Virus record (IMG/VR): IMGVR_UViG_3300009156_000051
Location: 1 to 41,765 of that record
Length of the DNA stretch: 41,765 nucleotides
Direction: 5' to 3' (one strand)
Origin: a virus
In this document: piece after piece, positions 18,963-28,756 of the stretch
Layout: each line of letters begins with the position of its first letter
Numbering within the stretch: the first letter of the stretch is position 1
Translations under genes and position numbers: made by a program
The notes under the pieces: model-generated
Seen by the model: the letters and a program-made list of their open reading frames with translations, nothing else
Told to the model about the DNA's origin: nothing
Databases searched by the model: none

Positions 18963-20093
18963 TCAGCCCAACATCGCTACTGTGGGATAGGATCGCTCTC
19001 CTGCTTCGTCCTGGGCGCGAATATACTCGGTTACTCGAGAGATCGAGACGACTCCGGTATTGCCTTGAACCTCGATGATGTCGCCGAGGTTGTAGTGAAC
19101 TCCGTACTTGAACGGATTCTTGGGCACGATCTCTCCGTCCACCGCCCTTACAAAGTGGTGGTTGTTCAGATCGTCCTTCGCCCGGCTGTTCAAGATGTTG
19201 AGCAGGTTCGCCGAGCTTCCACCGACCATGTCAGTCGTGATGTCGGAAGGAAATATCATCGAAGCGCGCAGATCGAATCCCGTGTATTGCGATCCAGACA
19301 GAGCCGCTGTTCCAGGAGTAGTTATTAGCGCTTTCAACGCGTCATCCGAGGTGGGAAGAAACGCGTACGACAAGGTCTTGAGCGACTCGATCGACTGCAA
19401 CTCCTTGATGTTGGTCAAAGACTCCATCTGCGCAGAAAATCGTACAATCGGATAGGTGGTTTGACGACTTGTCCGATCCAGTCCCCTGTAACTCCGAAAG
19501 CCAAGTGAATATGCGGTATCTGTAGCTGATTCAAGAGTAATTTGCATTCCAACTTCATAAGTGGTAGCAATCTCACGCATAGCGTCGTAAACCGGTCCAA
19601 AAGGTACGCCAACAACGATGTTATCGCCAGCTTTATCATAATCTTTGAGACCCAATCCCGGGATTGCCAATTGTTGTGGATTAGAAATGCCGATCGGACT
19701 AGCGCCGGTCAAATATGGACTACCAGTGACACACATGTTGTAGATAATCGCCCACAGTACCCATCCGGGTGGTCCTCCGGAAATATACCAGTACTGATCC
19801 TCATGCTTTGCCGATACACGAATGAAACGATTGTTCATCCATTTTAGGAGCGAGACCCCGGTGACTTTCAGGCTTTCCTTCTCGATGTTGAACGTCTCGA
19901 GAATCATCACCTCGTTCGAGCCACGAAGACTGAGAAACGTGCCCACAGGTAATTTCTTGATCATCTCCTGCGTTGCAGGCACGACCAGCTCGACCTCGCT
20001 GTCGCCGTAATATCGCTCCGTCCAGATGGCCGACAGAAAGCCGTCGATCACGTCTTGCCTGAGAAACTTTCGGTTCAGAGTGATCAACTCCAT
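18963..20093 (-). CDS. ReqiPepy6 Gp37-like minor tail protein, 376 aa
   Basis: I use ATG 20093, which overlaps the TGA of the distal tail gene. The start (MELITLNRKFLRQDVIDGFLS), the AIWTERYYGDSEVELVVPA stretch and the long beta-rich body ending GVHYNLGDIIEVQGNTGVVS match the siphovirus ReqiPepy6 Gp37-like family, which takes the place of the tail hub or base-of-tip protein after Dit in such phages. It should sit at the tail tip and take part in host contact. Position after tape measure and Dit is as expected. Confidence 0.85.
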   Translation of the reverse strand: MELITLNRKFLRQDVIDGFLSAIWTERYYGDSEVELVVPATQEMIKKLPVGTFLSLRGSNEVMILETFNIEKESLKVTGVSLLKWMNNRFIRVSAKHEDQYWYISGGPPGWVLWAIIYNMCVTGSPYLTGASPIGISNPQQLAIPGLGLKDYDKAGDNIVVGVPFGPVYDAMREIATTYEVGMQITLESATDTAYSLGFRSYRGLDRTSRQTTYPIVRFSAQMESLTNIKELQSIESLKTLSYAFLPTSDDALKALITTPGTAALSGSQYTGFDLRASMIFPSDITTDMVGGSSANLLNILNSRAKDDLNNHHFVRAVDGEIVPKNPFKYGVHYNLGDIIEVQGNTGVVSISRVTEYIRAQDEAGERSYPTVAMLG

Positions 20094-20935
20094 CACAGAC
20101 CGCCGAATCGCTCGTAGTAGGTGAGTTCCCAGTCTTGGCCACCCTGGTTGGTAATAACTGAAAAATCGTTCTCACCCGGTTCGAGTATCGGCCAGGAAGA
20201 GCCTTCTTGTACTTTGGACAGGAGATTGGTGATCACGCCGCTGTTCATGTCGATGCTCTGAACGAACTTTTGCATTCGGATCGAGCCCATCTCGAAGTAC
20301 TTCGTCGCGGTCACGTCCGTAGTCACGTTGAAGCGCTGGATCGACGGGTCCCCGATCTGAATCCCGATCGAAGATGGGGCAGGATCCGCGTTGCGTGTGA
20401 CTTTGACGTAGATTCCCGTATCGATATTTCCCTTGTAGTCGACAGTGGTCACGGTACCGCCAGAACGAATGGCTTGGCCCGTGAGGATGACCGGATCGAG
20501 CGCAGTGAAATATGGATCGGGACAGACGATCGAGACGACGAATTCCGGATCATTGGTGAACGGATTGACCTCGGCACTCTCGACAATTCCCTCGATTTGC
20601 ACGGGATCTATGTCGTCGCTGTAAAAGACCAGCTTTACCGGCCTCTTGGGGATGAAATATGAATAGAGAAGCCTGCGGAGACTTTCGTACGTCCACTTGT
20701 CCCAATCGGGGTTCGGATGCAGTGTAAGGACGATGTTGCGACCCAATACGCTGCTACCTGTATAAGCCGCGCCATCGATCGATCCAAATGGAGCAGTATT
20801 GACAGAGGCTTTGACCGGGTCCAATCCGGTGATGTTGCGAATCTGAATCAAGTCCGTCTCGGCCCTGCCATTGTCATCCAAAATAAGCGTAGGAGCTGAT
20901 TGCCAAGAGCTGTACGCCTTGACTTCTGTTAGCAC
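20093..20935 (-). CDS. Distal tail (Dit-like) protein, 280 aa
   Basis: GTG- or ATG-type start at 20935 with a good AAAGGAGGTGCC upstream. The N-terminal part (TLILDDNGRAETDLIQIRNITGLDP, SSVLGRNIVLTLHPN, WDKWTYESLRRLLYSYF) resembles the tail-component domain of siphovirus Dit proteins; the C-terminal half (from about 150) is a beta domain with EFVVSIVCPDPYF before it. Dit proteins form a hexameric ring that joins the tail tube to the tip. Gene order tape measure, Dit, tip protein supports the call. Confidence 0.82.
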   Translation of the reverse strand: MLTEVKAYSSWQSAPTLILDDNGRAETDLIQIRNITGLDPVKASVNTAPFGSIDGAAYTGSSVLGRNIVLTLHPNPDWDKWTYESLRRLLYSYFIPKRPVKLVFYSDDIDPVQIEGIVESAEVNPFTNDPEFVVSIVCPDPYFTALDPVILTGQAIRSGGTVTTVDYKGNIDTGIYVKVTRNADPAPSSIGIQIGDPSIQRFNVTTDVTATKYFEMGSIRMQKFVQSIDMNSGVITNLLSKVQEGSSWPILEPGENDFSVITNQGGQDWELTYYERFGGL

Positions 20936-20945
20936 GGCACCTCCT

Positions 20946-23900
20946 TTACGTAAGGGCGAATGCGGACTTGAGTTGCGAAAGTTGATTCTTCGTCTGCCTG
21001 TAGATCTCGACCTCGCTCAAAGATTCGGGCGAGTAGTTGTTCTGCTCGAACTTGACCGAGGTTCCTCCGGCAGTAGCCGCGACGACATCGGCTTCGGCTT
21101 GCATCTGGGCGGCAGATATGGCCGAAGCTTGTCCGTACGAAGCCGCTGCGGTGATCGGAACCGTATTGGTCAAGGCCGCCAGCTTCTCGGCCTCGGTTTG
21201 AACCTGTGTCAGATCGAGAACAGGTGTGATGACCGGATTCACGTCGGCAATATCTTGCATCGTGTTCTGAAGTGCGGCCACCGCATCTAGGGCAACTTGA
21301 TTGACGGAGTCGACGACAACCTGAGACGAATTCGAGATACCTTGAGCCATGCCAGCCATTGTCTGCTGGCCGATCTCGGCGAATACTTGCGACGGCGACT
21401 TGATCTTCAGCTTCTTCTTTACGGCATTGACGATCGCTTGTACGAAGGCATTCATCTTCTTTACAGCTTCGTTCACATCTTTGGTCAATCCATTCACAAG
21501 ACCTTGCTGAGCCTTGACACCCGCATCGTAGAGATTGGCCGCAGCCTTGTTGCCGAGCGCCTGGGATTGAATTTCGAGCTGATTGCTGAGCAGACCCAGC
21601 TGCTTGACCGCTGCGGGCCCAGCTTGTTCCAACTGAGTCGCAAAAGCTTGTGCCGAAGGACCCTCGGCCAGAAGCTTCTTGTACGTCTCGTCGTCCAAAC
21701 CCATTCCTCTTAGCCGCTGCAAGGTTGCTGCATATGTCGCAACGGCTTCGATTTGGGAAGCAAGGTTCTGCGTATATGCGCCCAATGCGTCGGCAACCGG
21801 CTTACCCTCGGCATCCTCCGGAGTGACATCGGGCAATTCGCTATACTGCTCTTGGATGCTCTTTCTGTAGTCGTCTCGCGTTCGGATCAGATCTTCGAGC
21901 GTGTTTTGCTCTTCATCCAGCTTCGTTACGAGTCTCTCATGCTCGGCTGTAGCAGCGATCAAGCCTCTCTTCTCGTCACCAAGACCGCTGACCAGCTCTC
22001 TACGACCAGCATTCAATCTGGCTATAATATCTGATTGAGTCTTGATCTCTTGCTGAGCTTCTCTGATCGCAGCTTTGTCTTGCTCCTTGGGCTTCTTGGC
22101 TCGCTCTTCGGCAATCCGCCTCCGTGCTTCAGCGATTGTGTCTTGAGCATCCTGGATTGCATCGCTCATCGTCATGTTCAGATCGGCGAGGGCTCCGTTG
22201 ACGTCCTCTGCAGTACCCTTTCGTAGACCGTCGGCAAATCCGCCAGTTACCTCTCGCCCGAGATTCTGCATGACCCGAGAGGGCGATGTGATCTGGAAAA
22301 GCGTCTTGACAGCGTCGATGACGCCGTTGCTCATGTCTGAAGCAGCTCCCTCGGCATGAGAGGAGTTGTCGGACATGCCGTTGGCCATACCAAGGACGAT
22401 GTTCTTGCCGATCTCCTCGAACACACCTGAGGGAGACTTGATGTGGAGCTTCTTGAGCGCGGTATCCTTCACCTTGTTCACCAAGTCACCGGCAGCCTTC
22501 ACGGCGCTCGGAGCCAGCGAAGCGATACCTCGAATCATTCCTCTGACGATTGCCACGCCGATTCGTGCACCAGCTCGGATCATCTGCGGCTCGTACCGAT
22601 CGATCGCATCGGCAACGCCGTTCATGAACTTGATGATCGCCTGGGCACCAACATTGACCAGCCTGAGTGCACCATTGACCATCGCGTTGATGAATCTGGT
22701 AATAGCTGTTACTGCAGCAGTGACAAGCCTTGGCAGCGAACTGCTGATGCCTCTGAGGAAATTGGTGATGACGCTGACACCAGCGGTTACGAGCCTGCCA
22801 ACGTTGCTGGCGATCGCACTTACGATCTTGGTCACCATGCTGATCGCGGCCGAGATAATCCGACTATAGCTATTGGTGAGACCTTTGATGAAGTTGACGA
22901 CGATGTCGACTCCAGCTCTGATGATCATCGAGTAGTTACTGACAATTCCCTTGACGAAACTGATGACCAGGTTGAAACCGGCACGAATGATCTTGTTCAG
23001 GTTGCTGCCCAGAGCTTTGATCAGCGTGACGACGATCTCTGCCACCATTCGGACGATTGCGGGCAGGTTGTTTCTGATTCCCTTCAGAAGCGCAATCAGT
23101 AGATCGAAGCCCGCCTGGATGATCTTGTCCTGGTTTTGGGCGAGAACATCCAGAATCAGCTGGATCAGGACGTTCATCATCTCTCGCATCTTCGGTGCCA
23201 GCTTGATGATCGCATCTACGACTGTACTGAGAATCTTGACGATGGCGTCCACGAATTGTGGAGCCGTCTTTGCCAATTCCCTCACAATTTGAAGGAGACC
23301 GACAATTAGCAGCTTGGCATTCTCGATGATGCCCTTCTGAAGTTGTACGAACGCTTGAACAATGACTCCGGCAGCGATGGGAGCCGATGTTGCGATAGCT
23401 GCGAGGCCGATGCCGATAAGTGCGACACCAGCACCAGCCAAAGCGATACCTGCCCCGATCAAGGTCAGTGCTGCACCAAGCGCGATCATGAACGGGATAG
23501 CTTCCGCTAGAGCGACGCTTGCCAGAGCCAGAACAGCCAAAGCCGAGGCAAGTGCAACCAGCCCCGTGACGATCTGCTTCCACGATTGCTTTCCAAGCGC
23601 GATCAGAGCCGGAGTGAGAAGAGCCAACCCTGCCGCGGCAATGGCCAGGGCAGCCGCTCCTCCGATTGCTCCCTCCATGAGATACAATGCACCCGCCAGA
23701 ATTGCCAAAGAGGCGGCCAAGCTGATCAAACCCTTGGCCATCTGACTGATCGACATCCCACCCATGCTTTCGACGGCCGACGCGATCTTCCCTAGAGCGA
23801 ATGAGACAAGTAGAAGTCCAGCGGCGGAAGCGACCATACCCGGCGGCATAAGTCGCATTGCTCCGGCGATAATAACTAGACCGCCGCCAATTCCAGCCAT

Positions 23901-26591
23901 GCCCTTGGCGATCTCGGTCCAGTTCAGCTCGCCGAACGTCTTCACAACGTTGGCCAGGATTCGAAGCGCAGTAGCAATGCCGATCAAAGCTGCGGCTTGT
24001 AGCGCCATGCCCTTCGGCATCACCTTCATCGAGCCTGCAATCAACTCGAGTCCAACTGCGATTCCACCCAAGCCCTGAGCCATCTCCGAGAACGACATTG
24101 AGCCGAAGTTGCGAACTGCTAGTGCCAGCAAATTCAAGGCGATTGCCAGAGCCGTAATTCCGACACCAGCTCGGATCAGGCCCGCTGAGCTCGAGCCCAA
24201 AGGTCCAGCTGCTACAGCAAGTCCAGCCAAAAGAACCGTAATCCCACCGAGACCCTTGGCCAACTCTTCCCAGCTCAAGAAGCTGAGAGCAATAACTGCA
24301 ACAGTCAACAGGTCGATAGCTCCAGCCAGCATGATCAAAGAGGCGGCGATCAGAGGCATCTTGATGAAGCCCATCGACTTGCTGACCTTTTCCAGCAAAG
24401 CCATCGCGCCGATCAACTGACCGAAGGCGATTGTGATTGCAGCCATCGAGTTACTGAGCTTCTTGGGATCGACGAACGACAGTGCTACGATCGAGGCGAC
24501 TAGGAGAGCAATTGCAATAGCTATTTCTCGTAGTGTCTTCGCCTTCAGATTTGTTTGGTACGCTTGTAATGTGCTCTGTACCGTCTTGAGCGATCCCGTC
24601 AGGCCCGCGAGCGGTCCGAGACCCTTATCTCCGAACAAACCACCCATCAACTGCTCCATGAACGAGCCTTTTCCGGCGAACTTTCTCAGCATCAGTACGA
24701 GCGCACCAAACAAACCGGTTCGGATCACTGCGAGAATCGCTTCGAAATTCATGTGAGAGATGGCTTCGCCGATCGCTGGCCCGAGAGAGGAGAAGAAATT
24801 CACTAGCGCTTCGAATACCGGCTTCATGATCGATCCTACATCACCAAGCGAGTTGAAGAATCGATCCAGAGCATCGGAGACACCGTTCAGAGCCCTCTGG
24901 AAGGGCGTCAAGGCCTGGGTCATACCTTCTACTTGTCCGACGGTTCGTCCACCGAACAAGTCCACCAGAGCGTCCTTGAACTCGACCAGCATCTTGATCG
25001 GAGCTGCAAGGGCGGTACCGATTCCGACGAAGAACTTGTCCAGGCGTTCGCCCTTACGCAGGGCTTGGTCGACGGCGTAGAGAAAGTCGCCGATCCTTGC
25101 CGTGATGCTCAGGAAACCTCCACCAGCACCGTCTAGTGCGCCGAAGAGTCGGCCGAAAACTGTAAATATCCCCTGAACGATCATCTTCCCGATATCGAGA
25201 AGCGCGAACAGACCCCGGAAAGTACGCTTCAAGTTATCGACCGTCTCCGGACTGGGCATCAGCGTCTCGGTGAATTCCTTGAACTGCTTGGTCAGAGCGG
25301 CGAGCTGCCTTCCGGTGACCGCTGGGAAAATATCCCTGAAAGCTTCCTTGATCGGCTTCAGAATCGCTCCCAAAGCCTGAAATACGTTCTTAATTGCTTC
25401 GATCAGAACTGTACGACCACCAAGAGCTTTCCAATCGGCAAGAACTTCGTTGCGAGCATCGGCCGAGGCATTGATGAAGTCGTTGACCGCGTTGGAGACG
25501 TCGGTGAAGAGCTTCTTGGCCTCACCGAAGTCACCAAATATGATCTGCCAGGTCTGGGCCCAGCCCGATCCAGCCGTTTCCTTCGCCGTATCGAGGACAC
25601 CCTGCAGCGTCTTGACCTCGGTGGCGGCGTGCATGGCCATTTGGCCCGTTTGCTGAATCGCCTTGATCTGGGCGTCGTTGAATCCTTGAGCTTTGAGCTC
25701 GGCAGCGGTCAGATCGCCCGTAAACTGCTTGAGCGTGGTCGTGAGAACCTTGGAAGTCAGCCACGATTGCTTGCCTGGACCCGCTTGGATCGATTGACGG
25801 AACGATTCTCCGTTGATCGCAACGTTCTTCATCGGACCGACAAGCCTGAGACTGCTGTCTTTCAGCGAACCCATCGCTACAGCCGTCTGGGCCAGAGCTC
25901 GCTGGAAGACCGTGCCGCCCATACCCGCGTTGACAACCGAGTTCCAGTCCTGCAGAGAGACTCGACCAGCTGAGATTGCCTGGGAGAGCTGATACATCGC
26001 CGTCGAGGCCTGCTCAGCGTTCGAGCCGGACAGCGCGGCCAGGTTGGCGATACCCTTGATGGCTCCCGTAGCCGTATCCAGATCGACACCGGCTGCAGTG
26101 AACGTACCGATGTTCTTGGCCATCTGGCTGAAGTTGTAGATCGTCTTGTCCGAGTACTCGTTCAGTTCTTGAAGCGCTCGGTTGACGTCCTTCAACGTAG
26201 TGCCAGCGGCTTTGGTATTGGACAAGATCGTCTGGACGGCATTTAGATTGGTCGTATACTCCCCAAAGCCTGCTTTGATCGGATCCAGCGTAAATGCTTT
26301 GACGAATCTTGCCCCAGCCGCAACCGCTCTGTTGGCAATATTCGTCATAACACCGATGGCGACGAGCCTCAAGCTTGAGAGACTACCTTTGAGCGACTCG
26401 ATAGCTCTGGCGATGAAACCAAGATCTACTTTCTGGGCAGACTTATTGATATCTTCCAAGCCTTTACCAGCTTCGGGAAATTTGAGCGCTGCCTTCAGCT
26501 TGTCGAGCGAGCTGATCGTCCTGCTGACGCCTTGCTCGAACTTGCTGGATTCGAAACTCATTGCAACGACTTTGTCATCAATAGTTGCCAC
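20946..26591 (-). CDS. Tape measure protein, 1881 aa
   Basis: I start at GTG 26591, which overlaps the stop of the upstream gene and follows AAGGAGGTGACC. Residues about 75-220 match the usual tape-measure N-domain (NLNAVQTILSNTKAAG, NEYSDKTIYNFSQMAKNIGTF). A long hydrophobic region spans about 700-1080 and a series of amphipathic repeats (II-x-AG-V/F) about 1130-1330. Three copies of a KSPSxVFxEIG-type motif with MAxGM lie near 1384, 1437 and 1730. The protein sets tail length and passes through the tube during DNA entry. By the usual rule of ~1.5 angstrom per residue the tail would be near 280 nm (an estimate). Confidence 0.95.
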   Translation of the reverse strand: MATIDDKVVAMSFESSKFEQGVSRTISSLDKLKAALKFPEAGKGLEDINKSAQKVDLGFIARAIESLKGSLSSLRLVAIGVMTNIANRAVAAGARFVKAFTLDPIKAGFGEYTTNLNAVQTILSNTKAAGTTLKDVNRALQELNEYSDKTIYNFSQMAKNIGTFTAAGVDLDTATGAIKGIANLAALSGSNAEQASTAMYQLSQAISAGRVSLQDWNSVVNAGMGGTVFQRALAQTAVAMGSLKDSSLRLVGPMKNVAINGESFRQSIQAGPGKQSWLTSKVLTTTLKQFTGDLTAAELKAQGFNDAQIKAIQQTGQMAMHAATEVKTLQGVLDTAKETAGSGWAQTWQIIFGDFGEAKKLFTDVSNAVNDFINASADARNEVLADWKALGGRTVLIEAIKNVFQALGAILKPIKEAFRDIFPAVTGRQLAALTKQFKEFTETLMPSPETVDNLKRTFRGLFALLDIGKMIVQGIFTVFGRLFGALDGAGGGFLSITARIGDFLYAVDQALRKGERLDKFFVGIGTALAAPIKMLVEFKDALVDLFGGRTVGQVEGMTQALTPFQRALNGVSDALDRFFNSLGDVGSIMKPVFEALVNFFSSLGPAIGEAISHMNFEAILAVIRTGLFGALVLMLRKFAGKGSFMEQLMGGLFGDKGLGPLAGLTGSLKTVQSTLQAYQTNLKAKTLREIAIAIALLVASIVALSFVDPKKLSNSMAAITIAFGQLIGAMALLEKVSKSMGFIKMPLIAASLIMLAGAIDLLTVAVIALSFLSWEELAKGLGGITVLLAGLAVAAGPLGSSSAGLIRAGVGITALAIALNLLALAVRNFGSMSFSEMAQGLGGIAVGLELIAGSMKVMPKGMALQAAALIGIATALRILANVVKTFGELNWTEIAKGMAGIGGGLVIIAGAMRLMPPGMVASAAGLLLVSFALGKIASAVESMGGMSISQMAKGLISLAASLAILAGALYLMEGAIGGAAALAIAAAGLALLTPALIALGKQSWKQIVTGLVALASALAVLALASVALAEAIPFMIALGAALTLIGAGIALAGAGVALIGIGLAAIATSAPIAAGVIVQAFVQLQKGIIENAKLLIVGLLQIVRELAKTAPQFVDAIVKILSTVVDAIIKLAPKMREMMNVLIQLILDVLAQNQDKIIQAGFDLLIALLKGIRNNLPAIVRMVAEIVVTLIKALGSNLNKIIRAGFNLVISFVKGIVSNYSMIIRAGVDIVVNFIKGLTNSYSRIISAAISMVTKIVSAIASNVGRLVTAGVSVITNFLRGISSSLPRLVTAAVTAITRFINAMVNGALRLVNVGAQAIIKFMNGVADAIDRYEPQMIRAGARIGVAIVRGMIRGIASLAPSAVKAAGDLVNKVKDTALKKLHIKSPSGVFEEIGKNIVLGMANGMSDNSSHAEGAASDMSNGVIDAVKTLFQITSPSRVMQNLGREVTGGFADGLRKGTAEDVNGALADLNMTMSDAIQDAQDTIAEARRRIAEERAKKPKEQDKAAIREAQQEIKTQSDIIARLNAGRRELVSGLGDEKRGLIAATAEHERLVTKLDEEQNTLEDLIRTRDDYRKSIQEQYSELPDVTPEDAEGKPVADALGAYTQNLASQIEAVATYAATLQRLRGMGLDDETYKKLLAEGPSAQAFATQLEQAGPAAVKQLGLLSNQLEIQSQALGNKAAANLYDAGVKAQQGLVNGLTKDVNEAVKKMNAFVQAIVNAVKKKLKIKSPSQVFAEIGQQTMAGMAQGISNSSQVVVDSVNQVALDAVAALQNTMQDIADVNPVITPVLDLTQVQTEAEKLAALTNTVPITAAASYGQASAISAAQMQAEADVVAATAGGTSVKFEQNNYSPESLSEVEIYRQTKNQLSQLKSAFALT

Positions 26592-26968
26592 TAGACCTTG
26601 GTCACCTCCTTCCACGCTTCGGCTGCTATTCGGTCAAATATAGGCCGTATTGCAGGCATAATATAATCTCGGCCTTGTACGTATCCTCCCGTTCCCGTAC
26701 CATGGCCATACTGAATCAGGACGGCAATCGGAATACCGTCTTCGATATGTCGATTATGCCAGCGGATGGAGTAATATCCCGGTCTCTGAACGATCGAGTA
26801 ATACCATGACTCCGCGGTCTCACCAGATTCTCGAGGAGTTGCGTTGGAAAGGGCGACTAAACCCTCATTGGCGTACTTATTCAGAACTGAGAGTAGCTCT
26901 TGAGTCTTCAGTCGACTCAAATATCTTTCGGTATTGCTGAATGAACCCTTCTCGGTGATAGTGATCAT
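26591..26968 (-). CDS. HK97 gp10-like/tail completion-type protein, 125 aa
   Basis: The body, with ALSNATPRESGETAESWYYS, HNRHIEDGIPIAVLIQYGHG and YIMPAIRPIFDRIAAEAW, matches the HK97 gp10-like family, which normally closes the head-tail interface. Here it lies just before the tape measure and after the fibre genes rather than with the connectors at 31 kb. It may therefore act in tail assembly. ATG 26968; ribosome site modest. Confidence 0.72.
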   Translation of the reverse strand: MITITEKGSFSNTERYLSRLKTQELLSVLNKYANEGLVALSNATPRESGETAESWYYSIVQRPGYYSIRWHNRHIEDGIPIAVLIQYGHGTGTGGYVQGRDYIMPAIRPIFDRIAAEAWKEVTKV

Positions 26969-26971
26969 GGG

Positions 26972-27853
26972 TCATTCCGCTGTAAGACGGACGACTACCG
27001 TGCCTGGATCACCAGCAGCTCGAGAGCTCTTGGACTGCCCGTATACCGTGGGAAGACCGTTCAAGGGAGATGCTTTAGCTCCACTTGCACCTCCTGGTAT
27101 AACACTTTGTGATCCACTGCTTGGATCTGGTTTGGGGGTGTCTCCTGGACCATAAACTGAGGTATCTCCAGGATTGTAGGAACCTCGACCACCGCTAGTA
27201 GCCGCATTACAGGTAGTCCCCGCTCCGCCATACTTGCCGACCCCTCCTGCTCCTCCACCACCGCCTTGACCAATATTTTGAAAGAATGTACCATCAGCAC
27301 CTGCCGTCCCTGCAATACCAGGGCCAGTTGCGGATGGGGTTCCAGCTACCCCTCCCACCGCTCCGCCACCAGCGATGGTACGATTTCCAATTCCTCCGTC
27401 GCCCCCATCTGCCAAAGTTTGCTGTGTTAGAGAATTTGTCTGGACTCGCTTACCGCCCTTACCTCCTGAGGCCCGACAGGTGGGGTCGTTGAACGAGGAC
27501 GCGCCACCGTCACCACCATTGGTCGTAAGGGCAGGATTGTTACCATTGTTTTCGGTTCCCAGCGTACCCCCAGCACCGACAACAATTGGAACTGAAACGG
27601 GTAGAGCTGAGAGAAGACCCCGTACTCGATGAAACCCGCCGCCACCACCCGCTCCGCCATAACTCCTAACAAGTGTGCCTGAGTTCGCTGTGTCAATACC
27701 TCCACCCATGCCACCCCCGCCACCGATGCAAATAACATCGAAGTGAGTATAGCCTAGATCGATGTACTTCTGAACATCGAGGTTTTGATTACTGCTGAAC
27801 CTCAAGACCAATGGGTCGGGAACAACTGAGCTTCCGGCCAATTCGATTCTCAT
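26972..27853 (-). CDS. Glycine-rich minor tail/adhesin-like protein, 293 aa
   Basis: An N-terminal beta segment (about 1-45, with FDVICIGGGGGMGGG at the join) leads into about 230 residues of Gly-rich sequence, including SYGGAGGGGGFHRVRG, IVVGAGGTLG, GDGGIGN and QGGGGGAGG, and ends in GTVVVRLTAE. Such proteins form polyglycine-II bundles in some phage fibre tips and serve in receptor binding. It overlaps no neighbour by more than a few bases and follows the collar fibre, which supports a fibre-tip role. The role is inferred. Confidence 0.75.
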   Translation of the reverse strand: MRIELAGSSVVPDPLVLRFSSNQNLDVQKYIDLGYTHFDVICIGGGGGMGGGIDTANSGTLVRSYGGAGGGGGFHRVRGLLSALPVSVPIVVGAGGTLGTENNGNNPALTTNGGDGGASSFNDPTCRASGGKGGKRVQTNSLTQQTLADGGDGGIGNRTIAGGGAVGGVAGTPSATGPGIAGTAGADGTFFQNIGQGGGGGAGGVGKYGGAGTTCNAATSGGRGSYNPGDTSVYGPGDTPKPDPSSGSQSVIPGGASGAKASPLNGLPTVYGQSKSSRAAGDPGTVVVRLTAE

Positions 27854-27857
27854 TGGA

Positions 27858-28742
27858 CTAACCGTCTAGTTTGCAAATATACGGAACCATGACCGTAGGT
27901 TGCACATTCTCGTGTGCTGCATTGCCGCCCTCTGCGCTAATCCCAAGCGCTGGAACACTGTGCAAATGGTCAGGAGTGTACACCGTGTGTGCGTGATTAC
28001 CTTGCGCATCCGTATTCTGGACACCGGCAATCATCTGGTAAAGAGAGCCGCCGCTCGCGACAGTTTGAAAACGATACGTGGTAGGAGCACTACTAAACGT
28101 AAACGGTTGTCCGCCACTACCGCTATGTGCGTGATTACCTTGCGCGTCGGTCGAACCTTGCAATGATCGATCAGCAGCTCCACTCATTCCGCCACCAGTT
28201 GCTCCACCATGTGCGTGCGAAGGCATCTCAGAAACCAGGACAACATGCGTTTCTTTACCAGTCTTGGATGCTATGGTAATAGCTACAGCACGAGTCATAC
28301 GATTTGCTCGTGGCATACCCCCACCCGGCATTTGATCCAAACCGACAGGTGACAGACCTCTTAGATCCGGTACTCGAAAGTTGGCTGCACCAGGATCGCT
28401 GAGACCATCGAAAGTACGCCATCTAGTATGAATATTCGCAGCTGCTTTGGGATATGTTGCAACCAAATATACTGCGCCGTCAGCCCACACCCATTTGCCG
28501 TACTGCGCAGGATCTGGAAGCACATCGGTGGGCCACATCTTTACTTCACCGGGAATCGCACTGACCGTAGCGGGACCTGGAGGACCAGCAGGACCAGCAG
28601 GACCAGTCACAGGACCAGCATTGATCGTCGTTCCGTCGTGTTTGGTGAGAATCAAGTTGCTGCCGACAACCTCACCGTCAACAACCGAAGCCGCTTCGAT
28701 TTCCAGCATTCTTTCCGATGTAAGACCGGTAATTGTAGCCAT
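27858..28742 (-). CDS. Tail fibre: collagen-like segment plus collar domain, 294 aa
   Basis: ATG 28742 follows AAGGAGGTGAA. Residues 1-40 form a short head, 44-58 are collagen-like (GPAGPAGPPGPA), and about 65-135 plus the C-terminus match phage tail collar/microcystin-dependent-type proteins: GEVKMWPTDVLPDPAQYGKWVWADG, PDLRGLSPVG, and AHENVQPTVMVPYIC. Two copies of TDAQGNHAH (near residues 197 and 245) and histidine-rich HAH and HLH segments resemble metal-binding fibre needles. It should trimerise and bind the cell surface. Confidence 0.85.
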   Translation of the reverse strand: MATITGLTSERMLEIEAASVVDGEVVGSNLILTKHDGTTINAGPVTGPAGPAGPPGPATVSAIPGEVKMWPTDVLPDPAQYGKWVWADGAVYLVATYPKAAANIHTRWRTFDGLSDPGAANFRVPDLRGLSPVGLDQMPGGGMPRANRMTRAVAITIASKTGKETHVVLVSEMPSHAHGGATGGGMSGAADRSLQGSTDAQGNHAHSGSGGQPFTFSSAPTTYRFQTVASGGSLYQMIAGVQNTDAQGNHAHTVYTPDHLHSVPALGISAEGGNAAHENVQPTVMVPYICKLDG

Positions 28743-28756
28743 TTCACCTCCTTAAT

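Noticed and set aside
20207-26643. Many plus-strand frames opposite the distal tail and tape measure genes
   Set aside because: They are shadows of a long biased gene: no ribosome sites, no recognisable motifs and abundant Ser/Arg/Asp runs mirrored from the Ala/Leu-rich sense strand.
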